This document shows positions 30,893-43,940 of a stretch of 64,000 nucleotides of DNA, in pieces (the stretch's first letter is position 1; every line of letters starts with the position of its first letter). Position numbers and translations under genes: made by a program. The stretch spans positions 2,159,001-2,223,000 of the forward strand of contig CAJQUN010000043.1 in the NCBI GenBank assembly GCA_907163345.1, given 5' to 3'. Source of the DNA: Haberlea rhodopensis. Lineage: Eukaryota; Streptophyta; Magnoliopsida; Lamiales; Gesneriaceae. Under the pieces are notes generated by a model, which ran no database searches, was not told the DNA's origin, and saw only the letters and a list, made by a program, of their open reading frames with translations.

Positions 30893-33345
30893 ATGAATAC
30901 AGGTGAACCCTTTGATCACGAAGAGAATTTTTACTACGATCCTGAGATCGAGAGGACACTACATCGGAGAAGAATAGAAGCAAGGTTACTTGAGGAAGAA
31001 GAAGAGAGGAACATGATGGCTGCGAATCAAAGCTTGAGGCAGTTGGTGAATCCTAACTTGGATCAACAACCTCTCTGCATCACTTTCCGTGCTCTCGCAA
31101 ATAACGTAAATTTCGAACTTAAATCTGGATTGATTCACGTATTGCCATCTTTTCATGGTCTTGCAGGTGAGAACCCGCACAAGCACTTGATGGAATTCCA
31201 CTTAGTATGCACTATATGAAGCGACCTGGCGTAACGGAGGAGCAATTCAAACTACGAGCCTTTGAATTTTCTCTAAAGGATGTTGCTAAGGATTGGCTAT
31301 TTCCGGATCAATCACCACGTGGACGGATTTACAAAGAGTATTCCTTGAGAAGTACTTTCCATCTTCAAGGGCTACTAACATAAGAAAAGAGATCTATGAT
31401 GTGAAGCAGTACCAGGAGGAGTCATTGCATGAGTACTGGGAACATTTTAAGAAGTTGTGTGCGAGCTGCCCACAACATCAGATAAGTGAACACCTTTTAA
31501 TTCAATATTTCTATGAAGGTTTACTTCTGGTGACATGAACTTAGTAGATGCGGCAAGCGGAGGAGCTTTTATTTATAAGACAGCAGAGGAGGCAAGGAAC
31601 TTGATAGCAAACATGGCTGCCAACTCCCAGCAATTTGGACATGTTCGCCATGGACAACCGCCAAGAAAAGAGGTAAATGTATCCAATCTGGAACAACAAC
31701 TGATAGGCTTAACTTTTCTTGTGCGTAATCTTGTAGGAGGCAATGTGGGGAAGATGAAGCCGTGTGGAATCTGTCTAGCTGTGAACCATCCCACCGACGC
31801 CTGTCCCTCACTACAAGAGACAACTACTGAGCACATGAATGCAGCGGGAGGATTCCCAGGTCCACCACAAAGGGGCTATGACAATCCATCGAGCAACTAC
31901 AATCAAGGTTGGAGGGACCATCCGAACCAAGGCTATGGGAACCCACAGATGCATCCACCTCCACCCTATAGACCGCCGTATCAGCGTCCTCCACCACCTC
32001 CAGTGCACCCTCCTTCTGACAGGTTAGAAAATATTATTAAAGTTATTGCTGAAAATAGCTTGCAATTTCAACAGGAGACAAGGGCGAGCATCCAGAGCCT
32101 GACTATGCAAATGGGACAACTGGCAACTTCGCTCAACAATATTGAAGCGAGAGTATCAAATGGACTACCTTCACAGCCGGAGGTGAACCCAAGTGAGAAT
32201 GTGAGTGCAATCACTTTGAAGATGGGTAGCGATGAAGATAGGATAAAGTTGTACTGACGCCACCCGGAAGAGAAGATGTGAAAGATATGAAGTATATTGA
32301 GGAGCTTATACAAGATGATGAACCACGAGGTAAGTCCCTTCCACTCCGTGAATACAAAATTGAACCCCCATTCCCACTTGCATTGAAGGTGAACTGGAAG
32401 GACAAGTGTATCAAGGAACTATACGAGACGTTCCGACGCTGCGAGGAGAACGCCCCACTACATGATGCCATAATGAAAGTGCCTCGATATGCAAGATTGT
32501 TGGAAGAAGTTTGGAAGGCGGATAAGAGAAAGGAACGCAAAGGGTGCCCCAAGATAGAGCTAGGCGAGAATGTTTCGCGGTCATCCAACGAAGCATTCCC
32601 ACAAAGTGTAAGGACCCCGGTATGTTTTATATCCCTAGTGTGATAAGAACCACTAGTTGAGAAGGCAATGCTAGATTTAGGATCTTCAATTAATTCCATG
32701 CCTTACTAAATCTACACTCAACTTAAACCTGGACCATTGAAAAGAAATAACACTGTGATTCAACTAGCTGATAGGTCCACGGTTATTCCTAGGGGGATAG
32801 TACATGATGTCCTTGTGCATGCAGAGAATTTGGTTTTCCCTGCCGATTTCTATATCTTAAACATGGAAAATGGTGATCCATCTAGCCCCATTTTTTTAGT
32901 GAGACCATTCTTGAAAACATCAAAATCTGTGATCGATGTGAATAGCGGCATGTTAACAATGGAGTTTAATGGTGAAATTGCAAAATTCAATATCTATGAA
33001 CCCATTAAAACTCATGAGCATTCTAGTTACGCTATTGATATAAATGATGAATATGATTCTGATTTTGATAATGATGAATTGTGGGAGATGGGAAAGGTTA
33101 CTGATGGCCTTGATGACAAAAGAGGTATGGACTCACATCCTATGCATACTTTTCATATTATTGCTTCATTATCTACTCATGATACTGTTGACCCTCTATC
33201 TTCTCAGTTGCAGGATCATTCCATTGAAAAGAAACACCCTCCGGACAGACCACATCAATCAACAAATGCTGGAGGAGTAACAAAGATTGGGACACCCACT
33301 CAAAGGCAAACAAACCGATATTCAAGGGACTTAAGAAGATATTGA
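30893..33345 (+). pseudogene. gag-pro: Athila gag-protease polyprotein, broken
   Basis: ATG 30893 opens MNTGEPFDHEENFYYDPEIER. The Gag domain is spread over several frames: stop near 31217, next piece from 31217 (TEEQFKLRAFEFSLKDVAKDW), shift near 31295 (GSITTWTDLQRVFLEKYFP), shift near 31530 (DAASGGAFIYKTAEEARNL). The zinc knuckle CGICLAVNHPTDAC is C-X2-C-X4-H-X4-C at about 31771-31812. A Pro-rich linker, MQMGQLATSL, stop at 32257, then PPFPLALKVNW and HDAIMKVPRYARLL in another frame. The aspartic protease follows with LDLGSSINSMPY (active site D-L-G form), stop at about 32707, then QLADRSTVIPRGIVHDVLVH, FPADFYILNM, FLKTSKSVIDV and LTMEFNGE. Reading ends at TGA 33343-33345 with no reverse transcriptase. 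At least five disruptions make it inactive. Confidence 0.88.
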
Positions 33346-34240
33346 GGTGGAAAAAGAAGGATAGAGCGACATTGGATCACCCACCTTGATAGAGGACTGG
33401 CGTCGTGCCACCGACGTTAAACAGAGGCGCTGCTTGGGAGGCAACCCAATGGGAGTTAGTTTCCTTTCTCCCCTTTATTTTTATTTTATTGCTTTCATAG
33501 TTAGACTTTTCTCTTTTCTTGTATTTTTGCCTTACATTGGGGAAATGTAAGATTTAAGTTTGGGGGAGGGATTAGTGGTGTGTTATTGCTTTATTATTAA
33601 AAAAATACAAAAAAAATCGAAAAATTTGAAAATTTTGAGCTCATAGTTAGTAATGAATACATGCTTAGAATCACTAGCCTATGATAAAACCTAATTGATG
33701 GCATGCATGCTTTTGAACATAGGTGAATTGTTAACCTTGGAACACTTTGAACTCTAATGCAAAGTGTGCTTTGACTTAGTAATTTAATAATTTGAGCACG
33801 AATCCTTCATGACTTGTGAAGAGTGCATAGCTTAGTGAAGATTGTGTGAATTTGTGATAGTCTTATGAAGTCTCTAATACATGCTAGAACTTAACTACAT
33901 GCTCTTTGAGGCGTATGTCTAGACTACTTGCAAACATGAAAGTGATATAGGCGATCTTTGATGCGTTTGAGCTTTCAAGCCTACCATGTATAGAAAACAA
34001 TCACTAGTACCATTTTTTAACCTTAATGCAAAAGAATGGTTGTATGATAAGCATACAAACAACCCCCATTCGACATTCTTTGACTAGCTTATCATCCCTC
34101 CCTAATGAGCTTAAATATGAATTCTATCCATACCTTTGAAGGGAGTATGATGTATTTCATTCACATCCACTTATGTTTTCAATGTTTCAGATGTTTTGTG
34201 AGTTTATTGTCAAAAGAATGAAATGCATGAAAGAAAAGTG
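33346..34240 (+). other. A2 noncoding 3' region with Athila post-pol box
   Basis: At 33411-33450, CGACGTTAAACAGAGGCGCT and CTTGGGAGGCAACCCAA form the box usually found just after Athila pol; TTGGG-N6-CCCAA can pair. At 33530-33568, TTGGGGAAATGTAAG leads to TTTAAGTTTGGGGGAGG, a second polypurine-like tract. No ORF. Confidence 0.75.
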
Positions 34241-34940
34241 ATGCCTTGAGAAATTTGATAAAAATATGACTCCAATGGGAGCCAAGGCACAAAAGGAAAA
34301 AAATGTGAAATAAACCTTGCAAAAATATACAAGGTGTGAAAAAGAACAAAGTTGAAAAATTCATGCAAGAAGAGAAGCTAATTAGTGTGCATATCATCAT
34401 ACTCTCTTGTTTGATATATCTTTTCCCTTTCTTTCATAAGCCAATACCTAGGCCAAGCTAGCCAAGGCACAAAAGGAATTTAAAAATGTGAAATAAACCT
34501 TGCAAAAATATACAAGGTGTGAAAAGAGAACATGAAAAAATAAATACATGCAATGTAAGAAGAAAGCTAATTAGTGTGCATATCATCATACTCTGACAAG
34601 CTTGTTCTTCATATAATCTTAACAATCTGCCAATTTCACCCAAGCCCCTTGAGGCCAAGCTTACAAGAAAAGATCTATTTCTTGGGATTATTTAAGTTTG
34701 TTTGGAAAAGTGGCTAAGATTAGTGGAGAAGAGTTTGCAAGATTGAGCCTAAAAGTTGAAACAAAGTTATCATGCAAGAAGAGAAGCTAATTAGTGTGCA
34801 TATCATCATACTCTCTTGTTTGATATATCTTTTCCCTTTCTTCATAAGCCAATACCTAGGCCAAGCTACAAGTTATAAAGATCTACTTGATTAGTGTTGA
34901 AAAGTGGCTAAGATAGTGGAGAAGAGTTTGCAAAGTGAGC
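34240..34940. repeat. A2 local segmental triplication
   Basis: GAAGCTAATTAGTGTGCATA and the following ATCATCATACTCT occur at about 34373, 34563 and 34786. GCCAAGGCACAAAAGGA occurs at 34280 and 34461. Units of 190-220 bp with internal deletions. Confidence 0.85.
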
Positions 34941-35231
34941 CTATATTTGTGTTGGTGTATGACTTGAAACTATTGTGAGTTTACATTAATTGGATCTATA
35001 ACTTGTACATGACACTTGTTTATGACCACACACACACGTTCACTGCTTTGTTAAGTATGAGATGTCTAGGGATTGAACTTGTTCCACTGTTAACTTTTCA
35101 CCGCCTTTCATTACTATGCATGTTTAAAATTATTGAGGCATTAAAGTGAGAACAAGTTATTTTGTTATGATGCTATGAGCCAAACAAAAAGATTCTAGTC
35201 TTTTCTGATTTACTCGAGGTCGAGTAAAGAT
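34941..35231 (+). other. A2 3' noncoding region
   Basis: No ORF. Homologous in reverse to 46921-47110 of A3. Confidence 0.7.
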
Positions 35232-35247
35232 TAAGTATGTGGGAATT
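35232..35247 (+). other. polypurine tract of A2
   Basis: TAAGTATGTGGGAATT, after CGAGGTCGAGTAAAGAT; a decayed form of AAGTTTGGGGGAGTT. Confidence 0.7.
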
Positions 35248-35473
35248 TGATGTGACTAGAAATAGACACATCTATTGCGCTTAACTGTCTACGATTTGGT
35301 ATGTTTTGATGGATAATTTGATACATATGCTACATAATCGTATATTTGTGTACTTGTAGGTGAAATCGAAGAATTCGAGCTAAAAACAATGTATAAAGAC
35401 CAAGGAAATATATGGAGATGATAAGGACTCAAGGTTGATCAAGAAAAAGGCCAAAAGTGTAATTTTGATGAAG

Positions 35474-35693
35474 AGATCGATCGCATGGAAGACGAGATCG
35501 ATCGCCTTTAGACAGAAAGTTGAACAACAATTTACACGAGTCAGCGATCGATCGCAAGAATGAGGCAATCGATCGCCAAACCCTACTGGAGCCAAGCGAT
35601 CGATCGCTACAAAGAGGCGATCGATCGCCCAAAGAGATCTCCTGGAAAAATAAAGCTAGCGATCGATCGCTAGTCTGAGGCGATCGATCGCTA
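35474..35693. repeat. GCGATCGATCGC island in A2 3' LTR
   Basis: Eight near-perfect sites in 220 bp. Confidence 0.93.
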
Positions 35694-36089
35694 GACGAGT
35701 TTTGGAAATATTGGAAACTAGATTTTTTTACCATCTTGGATAGATTTTACCTACAATATCACCCACCATCTTTGGATGAAATTGGGGACCTTAAATCAGA
35801 GGATAATCATATTTTGAAGGGAGACCAACATAGTTTAGACATTAGAAGAATTTAACAATCAATTGTTGAAGAACAACTCGAAGAACGAAGACGGAATTGA
35901 AAAGCCAGAATCGTGCTTTGCTTTAGTAACTATTTCTTTTATCATTAGTTTGATGTTTTCTAGGGTAGATTTTATTGTTTTTGATTTGATTATGCAAGGC
36001 TAAACACCTTTGATTCTTGGTTGAAGGAAGACAATACCTTGGATTTAATGTTTTTCATGAGATTGATGTTCTTATATTGATTTTTATTG

Positions 36090-36094
36090 AGTAT
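36090..36094. repeat. target site duplication of B2, left
   Basis: AGTAT, repeated at 44256-44260. Confidence 0.93.
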
Positions 36095-37367
36095 TGTAAG
36101 GATCCCCATGCCCTTAACCCGTTATTAGTGTATTAACCCATGACATTAGTGCATACAATAATGTTATCAGAGGGAAAAGATTACATGCAACCCTAGCATG
36201 AAATACCATCTATAAAATTTCTTATATTATTCCATATAATGTCTAACTTTCCCCCAACATAGTCCATAAACATAACATGCACATTTATACATACACTAAC
36301 ATGCTCTCAATTCATTTTGCAATTCCTAATTAATTGCATGCAACGCGTAAATGAAAAGAGAAAGGCCATTGCCTTCTTTATACAACACATATACACATAA
36401 TAGTGCTCTCATGCGAGCATCGAATAAGTATACGTGTATCTAATGTATAAAGTATCATGCTCAATACCAGATTTGGTACTACGATCATGGAAGCACCTCC
36501 AATCAACAGCTCGGACTCAACTCCAAAGCCATTGCTGCACTTGTACCACCTGCCCCAACAGAGACAGCCTCCACACGGGGTGAGCATACCAATACCACCA
36601 ATCCAATAAGCAAAATATTACAATTCATAATTTACTCAATGTAAAGACTATGAATATTTAAAGACACTCCCTGGATGTCATCATCCTCATCCGGGATCTC
36701 CTGTGCTATTCCTGTTCTCAAAATAACCGAAACCATCAAATTCCCAAATGTCAGTTAATCATTACATTGATTAACTAATCCGTTCTACATACTCAACTCA
36801 AATCTTTACCAAAATCAACAATTCTACAATCAAATCGAAGATAAAGGCGAGGGGAAGGAGATCACCAACTTTTCTTTGAGAAATCCGGCTCCCGGGTCAA
36901 GTTTCCAGCCATTTTTTACCAAAAGGGAGAAAAGAGGGGTTTGGGGGAAATGGGAGGGAAACGAGGAGAGAGGGAGAGAGAAGAGAGAGAGAGGATATTT
37001 GGTGCAATGACGAAACACCGAGTCCACTTGGTATATATAGTATCAAGGCTCCAAAATATCAATACCACCACAAATACATCATGATTCATTAAAAAATCAT
37101 CTGTTTTCAATAATTATCTCTCCAACTCAATTTCCAATACCAGCCCCAATATAAAGTACCCCGGACCCCAGATACCACCAAAAACCAAATTCCAAGGTTA
37201 TCACCACGATGAGAATACAATCTCATCCCTTGGATCCAACGACTCCAAATACCGGATTTAAAATCCTCGAGAGTCCCAATACCGCAATTAATTAATTGCC
37301 ACAATTAAAAATCCATAAAGGGTCATTACCGCACTGGGATTAACGCCATACTTCTCAGGCATCACAA
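36095..37367 (-). repeat. B2 3' LTR with 1.4-kb deletion
   Basis: 1273 bp. Relative to the 5' LTR it lacks the equivalent of about 42271-43684. The junction at 36790 has 4 bp of homology (CATA). The deleted part contains the palindrome islands. Confidence 0.92.
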
Positions 37368-37396
37368 ATATCCCCCACTAATAGAATTTCGTCCTC
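37368..37396 (-). other. polypurine tract region of B2
   Basis: Minus strand GAGGACGAAATTCTATTAG then TGGGGGATATT before the LTR. Confidence 0.82.
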
Positions 37397-40060
37397 AAAA
37401 TTTGCACGGCGTACTCCACGTATCGCCGAGATCACACAACCCAAATGGATCTACATCATCGAATCATGAACATTTCATGAACGCCACACCAACCGCGAGG
37501 ACACCGACCTCGCACCATAACCTGGAATGGAGTAACCCCCCCCCCCCCCCCCCCCCAAAACCATCATTATTTCAAAAGAACGTCAGCATCCCCGATGCTA
37601 ACCACCCAAAAGCAGTCAGTCAACCCTAACTGCTAACCAAATGAATCATTATTGATTCCAACACATATATCGCCTCAAAGATATCTCCATGACTCAGCCT
37701 ATGATGTTAAACATACATCGTTACCAAGGAAACCAACAGTACACCACAGTGTACTTATACTAAATCTGGTTTCTGCTCTCCAATTCCATCTCCATCAAAG
37801 GAGTAGTTGTACCACCTTGTAACATGGATCGGGCAACTCACGACCACCGATCAACACAAAACACATCTCCAAAGATGTCTGCATCCGTGTGTTCCAAGAA
37901 ATCATGTCTTGATCCAAACACACCATCGAGACTCCACAAGGCCTCAGGTTCCCAAAAGGACATGCAAGAAAATCAATTGGTTCCCGCCACACATGCTACC
38001 ACGACACCTAACAAAACTGAATCATGGTCATCCATCGTTTACCCTATGATTCAACAATCCTAACACATGGATGTTATCAAATTACTTAGAAATGAATTAC
38101 CATGTCCTCAACACACGACAATCCCTCCTCAAGGGAGTCAACCAGACCTCACGGTCATTCTTCAGAATACATCGTGTCATTGAGATTACCAATCTCAAGG
38201 TGCCACAATCTCTCACCGGAGATTCATTCATCAAAGCATACTAACCCGATGCTCGACGAGTACTAAGAAAATGCTGGTGTTCGTATACACACACCGGCAT
38301 ACATGCCTAAGCACCAATACTACCTGCATACTCAATGCAATCGACTCGAGTATGACCAATCATACCCAAAGTCTCAATCTCAACTGTCCATCCTCAATTA
38401 TTCTCACCCAACGGAGAATGACGATTGACAAATCAACGACCAATGGTGTGATTCCCAGATCAACACCACACAAACCGACTCATTGAATCTCCCAAAGATT
38501 CCCAATCGGTAGGTATATCAATACTGCTTTCCTCATAAGGAAGTGTCATGAATCCATGACCTTCCAACCTCGAATCATCGTTCGAAAAACTGGATACATT
38601 TATACCAAAATATGTCCTAGAACCAATAAATACACAGTTGGTTTAAAATAGTGCATCAATGCCACTATTACCAAATCAAAATCCGTATATACCACACATA
38701 CTCATTCTAACAATGCTCTGTACTAATGACATAGTATTCCACAATCTCGAGCATTTCCCCGGAGACGCCTCCTCGTACGTCTCTCGAAAGATATAAAGCC
38801 AGTACCTAGTCCAACACTAGTAATGCTTACCATGGTTGATTCACAATCAACCCTCGACCAATACTAGTTGTCTCCATGATAGTACATTCCAAATCTCTCT
38901 AAGAGATAAAATCAATATAGTAGTGTCACCCCACTAACTATATCTCACAACTCCAATTGTGTCCCCCATTGCATTCCATATGCAAGGATGCTCAACCAGA
39001 CCTAACAACGACTTGTTGACACTCATGTTGGTACTCCCAACAAAATTGAGCTGTCCCGGTACAAGTCCCTTAAACATTTAACGTATAAACGTCCCCGTGA
39101 GGTATTTCCTACCTCAAACCTTATGTGACATAGCGACTACAAGAGTCCACTATTGCCGTCATCGTACCATCATACGATTCACCAAACTCGATTCCAACGA
39201 GCAGTATAATGGCTACAACAAGCACACCATATTACTGCAACAATACATGGCTAGCAAATTGCTGCCTCCTTAGGTTTATACCAAACCTACCAACGTATCA
39301 TACGTTCCATCCTGATATACCATATCGTAACATCCATTTAGAGTAGTGGGTCATCACCCAACATTTCTCTAACACGCCAAAGCACAAGGGACATCTCGTG
39401 TCCTTACTCAACCACAAAGCAATCCTAATTCATTAGGATTTATTTCACACCCTCATGGGTGGATGTAATCATGTCCACCACATGTTACCTCGGTATAAGC
39501 AAGTAGTCTCCTCAATAACTACTCCTACTACCAGTCACTTGGCCATAGCAAACGAGTATACCCATAGGTACCACTACTCGTAAAACATTTACCTCCAATA
39601 CATGATGTAGTACACTCACTTGTACAATGCATCCATAATTCATTGAGCAAACCTGCTCGGCATAATTGTCCCGTCAACCAGTGACGTAGACACCACCTTG
39701 TGCTCATCATTGGCACTCAAACCATACGACTAAATACATACACCTAACTGTATTTTTCATCGTATCGATGGTATCCGTCCACGTAGAATATCCTCTATAT
39801 CATCGTCATCTTGTGACTGTACATGTCAACACATGACATCCACAATAACATCGTCAACTCGTGACAGTATATGCCAATACATGACATCCATAATCTCATC
39901 GTCAAACACGTGATGGTACATCTATCAGCGCATGACATCCATAATAATGCTAACAAAATACCAATATACCGTAACTCATCGCTAATAAGATAGCGGCATA
40001 CATGTCTTCGTCGTCCAATAGCGGTACGCATCAACACTCCTGGCTCGTGGGCGGCACAAT
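37397..40060 (-). other. B2 internal region: chain of short inverted repeats, no ORF
   Basis: Contains a C20-like run at 37537-37556. Aligned with B1 and B3 it shows hairpins such as GCGAGG-N7-CCTCGC (37495-37513), AGCATC-CCC-GATGCT (37585-37599), AGCAGT-N12-ACTGCT (37611-37634), AGTACAC-CACA-GTGTACT (37738-37755), CACG/ATTC pairing with GAAT/CGTG (38150-38176), TTGAGATT-ACC-AATCTCAA (38180-38198), GTATGA-CCAA-TCATAC (38350-38365) and GGTTGATT-CAC-AATCAACC (38834-38852). From 39800 GTCA...TGAC modules appear in place of the B1 48-bp array. Confidence 0.75.
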
Positions 40061-40500
40061 CCTGTGCTGCGTACATAGCGGTATAATTCATCACTATAGA
40101 ATCAGCGGAATAAACCCTCGTCATATAATCAGCGGCATGAGACATCGCTATATAATCAGCGGCATAAATCATCGCTATACAATCGGCGGCAAGAATCGCC
40201 ATAGAACTAGCGGAATAAACCATCGCTATATAAATACCCGGCGGCATGAACCATCGCCATAGAGTAGCGGAATGAACCATCGCTATCAGTATACCCGGCG
40301 GCATGAACCATCGCCATAGAGTAGCGGAATAAACCATCGCTATCAATATACCCGGCGCCATGAACCATCGCCAATAGAATAGCGGAATGAATCATCGCTA
40401 TCAATATACCCGGCGGCATGAACCATCACCAATAGAATAGCGGAATTTACCATCGCTTATAATATCCGGCGTCATAAACCATCGCCAACAGAATAGTCAA
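40061..40500. repeat. B2 tandem array of alternating hairpin units
   Basis: Alternating TAGCG-N11-CGCTA (40265-40285) and GGCG-N11-CGCC (40297-40315) units with the shared loop word ATGAACCAT; period about 55-59 bp with variation. Confidence 0.88.
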
Positions 40501-40799
40501 TCCCTAGTATTGTTATAGCAGTGTATTTTAATGCACCTCGCTTGTCATGACTGTGGCACTAATACCCCTCGCTTCGACATATCAGCGGCATCGAATAACC
40601 TTGCTCAAACGCAACATGCGGCAATACCCTCGCTTCAACATTTCGCGCCAAATATTATTTCCTCTCTACGATATGACATCGCCTTTCCTCGCTACGATAT
40701 GACAGCGGCAAGTATTCTATCATCGTGTCAAGTGACATCGGCAAAGCATTTAAATCATTACTCGTCCATAACAACGACTCATGGGATATTCACCAAACA

Positions 40800-41275
40800 T
40801 CCAATCTATACCTGCAACCACAATGCATAATCCATATTCCAATATACATCGCTATGAGTGTATTTTAATGCACCTCGCTTCAAATGTGACATGCGGCAAT
40901 ACCTTCGCTTCAACATTTAGCGGCAAAGCATTAAAATCATCACTCAAATATATATGCAACCACAATGCATAATCCATATCCCAATATACATCACTATGAG
41001 TGTATTTTAATGCACCTCGCTTCAAATGTGACATGCGGCAATACCTTCGCTTCAATATTTAGCGGCAAAGCATTAAAATCATCACTTAAATATATATGCA
41101 ACCACAGTGCATAATCCATATCCCAATATACATCGGTACGAGTGTATTATAAGGCACCTCGCTTCAAATGTGACATGCGGCAATACCTTCGCTTCAACAT
41201 TTAGCGGCAAAGCATTAAAATCATCACTAAAATATATATGCAACCACAATGCATAATCCATGATGTATATAAAAT
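40800..41275. repeat. B2 142-bp tandem repeat, three copies
   Basis: TGTATTTTAATGCACCTCGC recurs at about 40859, 41001 and 41143 (last one diverged). Each unit has CGCTTCAACATTTAGCGGC, a CGCT...AGCG pair. Confidence 0.88.
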
Positions 41276-41593
41276 ACATGTTACCGTTTGGTGCCCGTCA
41301 ATCCCGGCCTTAGCCCTCTATGCCAAAGCGTCCCTACAGGAATGATCCCAAACCATGAGCATATAATAATCCATATTCACCACAATATGATTATAAAAGG
41401 TAAATGCATAAACCATAAGTACGAAGTACTTCCTGTATCCTAATGCATTTCAAAATGCTCCCTTTGGTTGTCCATGTACCACAACTCACAATCATAATCA
41501 ACAGATTATATTACGATTCCATAGATATCATGACATATAATTGTTCCATTTATATGTTCCTAGGCCCTCAACAGCCCCAAAGAGCAAACCACT
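41276..41593 (-). other. B2 leader region without gene
   Basis: Noncoding sequence between the 142-bp repeats and the primer site, homologous to 61500-61914 of B3. Confidence 0.65.
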
Positions 41594-41605
41594 GCTCTGA
41601 TACCA
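41594..41605 (-). other. primer binding site of B2, initiator tRNA-Met type
   Basis: GCTCTGATACCA, complement of TGGTATCAGAGC, followed by CTAA and the LTR. Confidence 0.93.
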
Positions 41606-42979
41606 CTAATGTAAGGACCCCCGTGCCCTAGTGCATACAATCATGTTATCAGAGGGAAAAGATTACATGCAACCCTATCATGAAATACCATCTATAAAAT
41701 TTCTTACATTATTCCATATAATGTCTAACTTCCCCCAACATAGTCCATAAACATAACATGCACCTTTATACATACACTAACATGCTCTCAATTCATTTTG
41801 CAATTCCTAATTAATTGCATGCAACGGCGTAAATGAAAAGAGAAAGGTCATTGCCTTCTTTATACAACCCATATACACATAATAGTGCTCTCATGCGAGC
41901 ATCGAATAAGTATACGTGTATTCAGTGTATAAAGTATCATGCTCAATACCAGCTTTGGTACTACGATCCTGGAAGCACCTCCAATCAACAGTTCAGACTC
42001 AACTCCAAAGCCAATGTTGCACCTGTACCACCTGCCCCAACAGAGACAGCCCCCCACACGGGGTGAGCATACCAATACCACCAATCCAATAAGCACAATA
42101 TTACAATTTATAATTTACTCAATGTAAAGACTATGAATATTAAAAGGCACTCCCTGGTTGGCATCATCCTCATCCGGGATCTGTGTTGTTCATGTTCTCA
42201 AAATAACCGAAACAATCAAATTCCCAAATGCCAGTTAATCATTACATTGATTAACTAATCCGTTCTACATATACCGATACCATAATCAATATGATCAAAT
42301 CATTAAACAATGAGTAAGGATATTCAATATATCTCATTAATGGTTCATAGTTCTATTTCATTGCTCGCTCTACATAGCGGCATTTTAGCCTCACGCATGC
42401 TCAATAGCAGTGGCGTCACAACCGATGTTCGCTCAAAGGGGACAACATCCCAATCACTGCTCTCTCAAGAGCGGCACCATATAATTCCCAATGTCTATTC
42501 ATTTATTGCAATATAATGTACCGTGCATTCAACATTTGCAATTATATGAAAGGGCTATGCTCGTACGTTATACGTACCTTATAGTTTCGTAGTTCGAGTC
42601 CAACCTAGCCTTAGTCCCGTGATCCAATGAATTGTGTGCTAACACATAAATAACTCATAATGAATTACAAGCATGCAACCACGTGCCCAAGCACGTTCAC
42701 AATCCTCAATTATATTGTCATCCATGACGATTAACCATTTTAAAAGACTCCGGCTAAGCATGCATAATACCCAAAATATTCCACTTTACAAGTTCAAAGG
42801 TTAACCAAATATTAAATCGAGCAATCCAATCTTTATTAAAACTTGGCTCCAACCATTCCATTTTAAAAGCATAGCATTCCCAATGGAATGTAGACATTGC
42901 CCCGGAAATCGGCTAATTAAACCTCGATTCCAAAATCCCAACATTTTCCAAAATTTCAAAAAAAAACAACCAAAACAAG

Positions 42980-43098
42980 GTCGCGATCGATCGGCGCCAA
43001 GCCACGATCGATCGCCATATCCCACAACCCGAAGAAATGTACGCCGCGATCGATCGCCAAATCTCACGATCGATCGCCGCTCACGTTTTGATCGAGCT
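42980..43098. repeat. CGATCGATCG island in B2 LTR, first part
   Basis: Four sites of CGCGATCGATCG or CACGATCGATCGCC type. Confidence 0.9.
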
Positions 43099-43198
43099 AC
43101 ATGTGCCCGTAGGTGTGTATATACGTGCATGAGGAACACCAGGAAGATGGGACGATGAGCGACACCCTGGGGTCCCCTATTCAGATGTAATCTGAATT

Positions 43199-43220
43199 GG
43201 GGGGGGGGGGGGGGGGGGGG
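43199..43220. repeat. G homopolymer run
   Basis: About 22 G after TTCAGAT-GTA-ATCTGAA, a perfect 7-bp hairpin. The run is a candidate for an assembly length error or a four-stranded G structure. Confidence 0.8.
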
Positions 43221-43417
43221 GCGCGGTTAGCGGTGGGTGGGAGGAGCGGCAGCAAGTAGGCGACGCGAATCTATGCTTTCTATGTTTCAATCGGATACCA
43301 ATTGCTTGGATGCGTTTGAACTCGAGATGACTTGCAGAAAAAATTCTTTCTAGGTTTGTCTTGTGTCTCCGAAAGAAATGGTTCATTTTTTGATGGGCGA
43401 ACGACGGGGACGAGTCC

Positions 43418-43530
43418 CCCGTGATCGATCTCCCATTCTTCGCGATCGATCGCCGTTACTGCTCACCGTCTTCCCAAAATCAGTACAATGTCGCGATCGA
43501 TCGGCCCCAAGCCGTGATCGATCTCGACCT
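43418..43530. repeat. CGATCGATCG island in B2 LTR, second part
   Basis: Four sites, two of them reduced to TGATCGATCT. Confidence 0.88.
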
Positions 43531-43919
43531 ACGGGTTTCCAAAAAATTCGAGCTTTAATGGTGTTTTTCACACACAAACTCAAAACCAACACCCCATACA
43601 CCTTCAACACCTCCAATATTCCATTTAAAACCAATAAAAACACTACCCGACTTTGAATTTTTACCAAAATTTCCCAAATCCCATACTCAACTCAAATCTT
43701 TACCAAAATCAACAATTCTACAATCAAATCGAAGATAAAGGCGAGGGGTAGGAGATCACCAACTTTTCTTCGAGAAATATGGCTCCCGGGCCAAGCTTCC
43801 AGCCATTTTTTACCAAAGGGAGAAAAGAGGGGTTTGGGGGAAATGGGTGGGAAGCGAGGAGAGAGGGAGAGAGAAGAGGGAGAGAGGATATTTCGTGCAA
43901 TGACGAAACACCTAGTCCA

Positions 43920-43940
43920 CTTGGTATATATAGTACCAAG
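43920..43940 (-). promoter_or_regulatory. TATA box of B2 LTR inside an inverted repeat
   Basis: CTTGGTA-TATATAG-TACCAAG, followed on the minus strand by a long CT-rich tract. The other LTR has the same with one arm mismatch (TATCAAG). Confidence 0.68.

Larger units (their letters stand above)
35248..36094 (+). repeat. A2 3' LTR, first part
   Basis: TGATGTGACT onward, matching the 5' LTR to position 30157; cut by B2. The GCGATCGATCGC island at 35474-35693 is much better preserved than in the 5' LTR. Confidence 0.92.
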
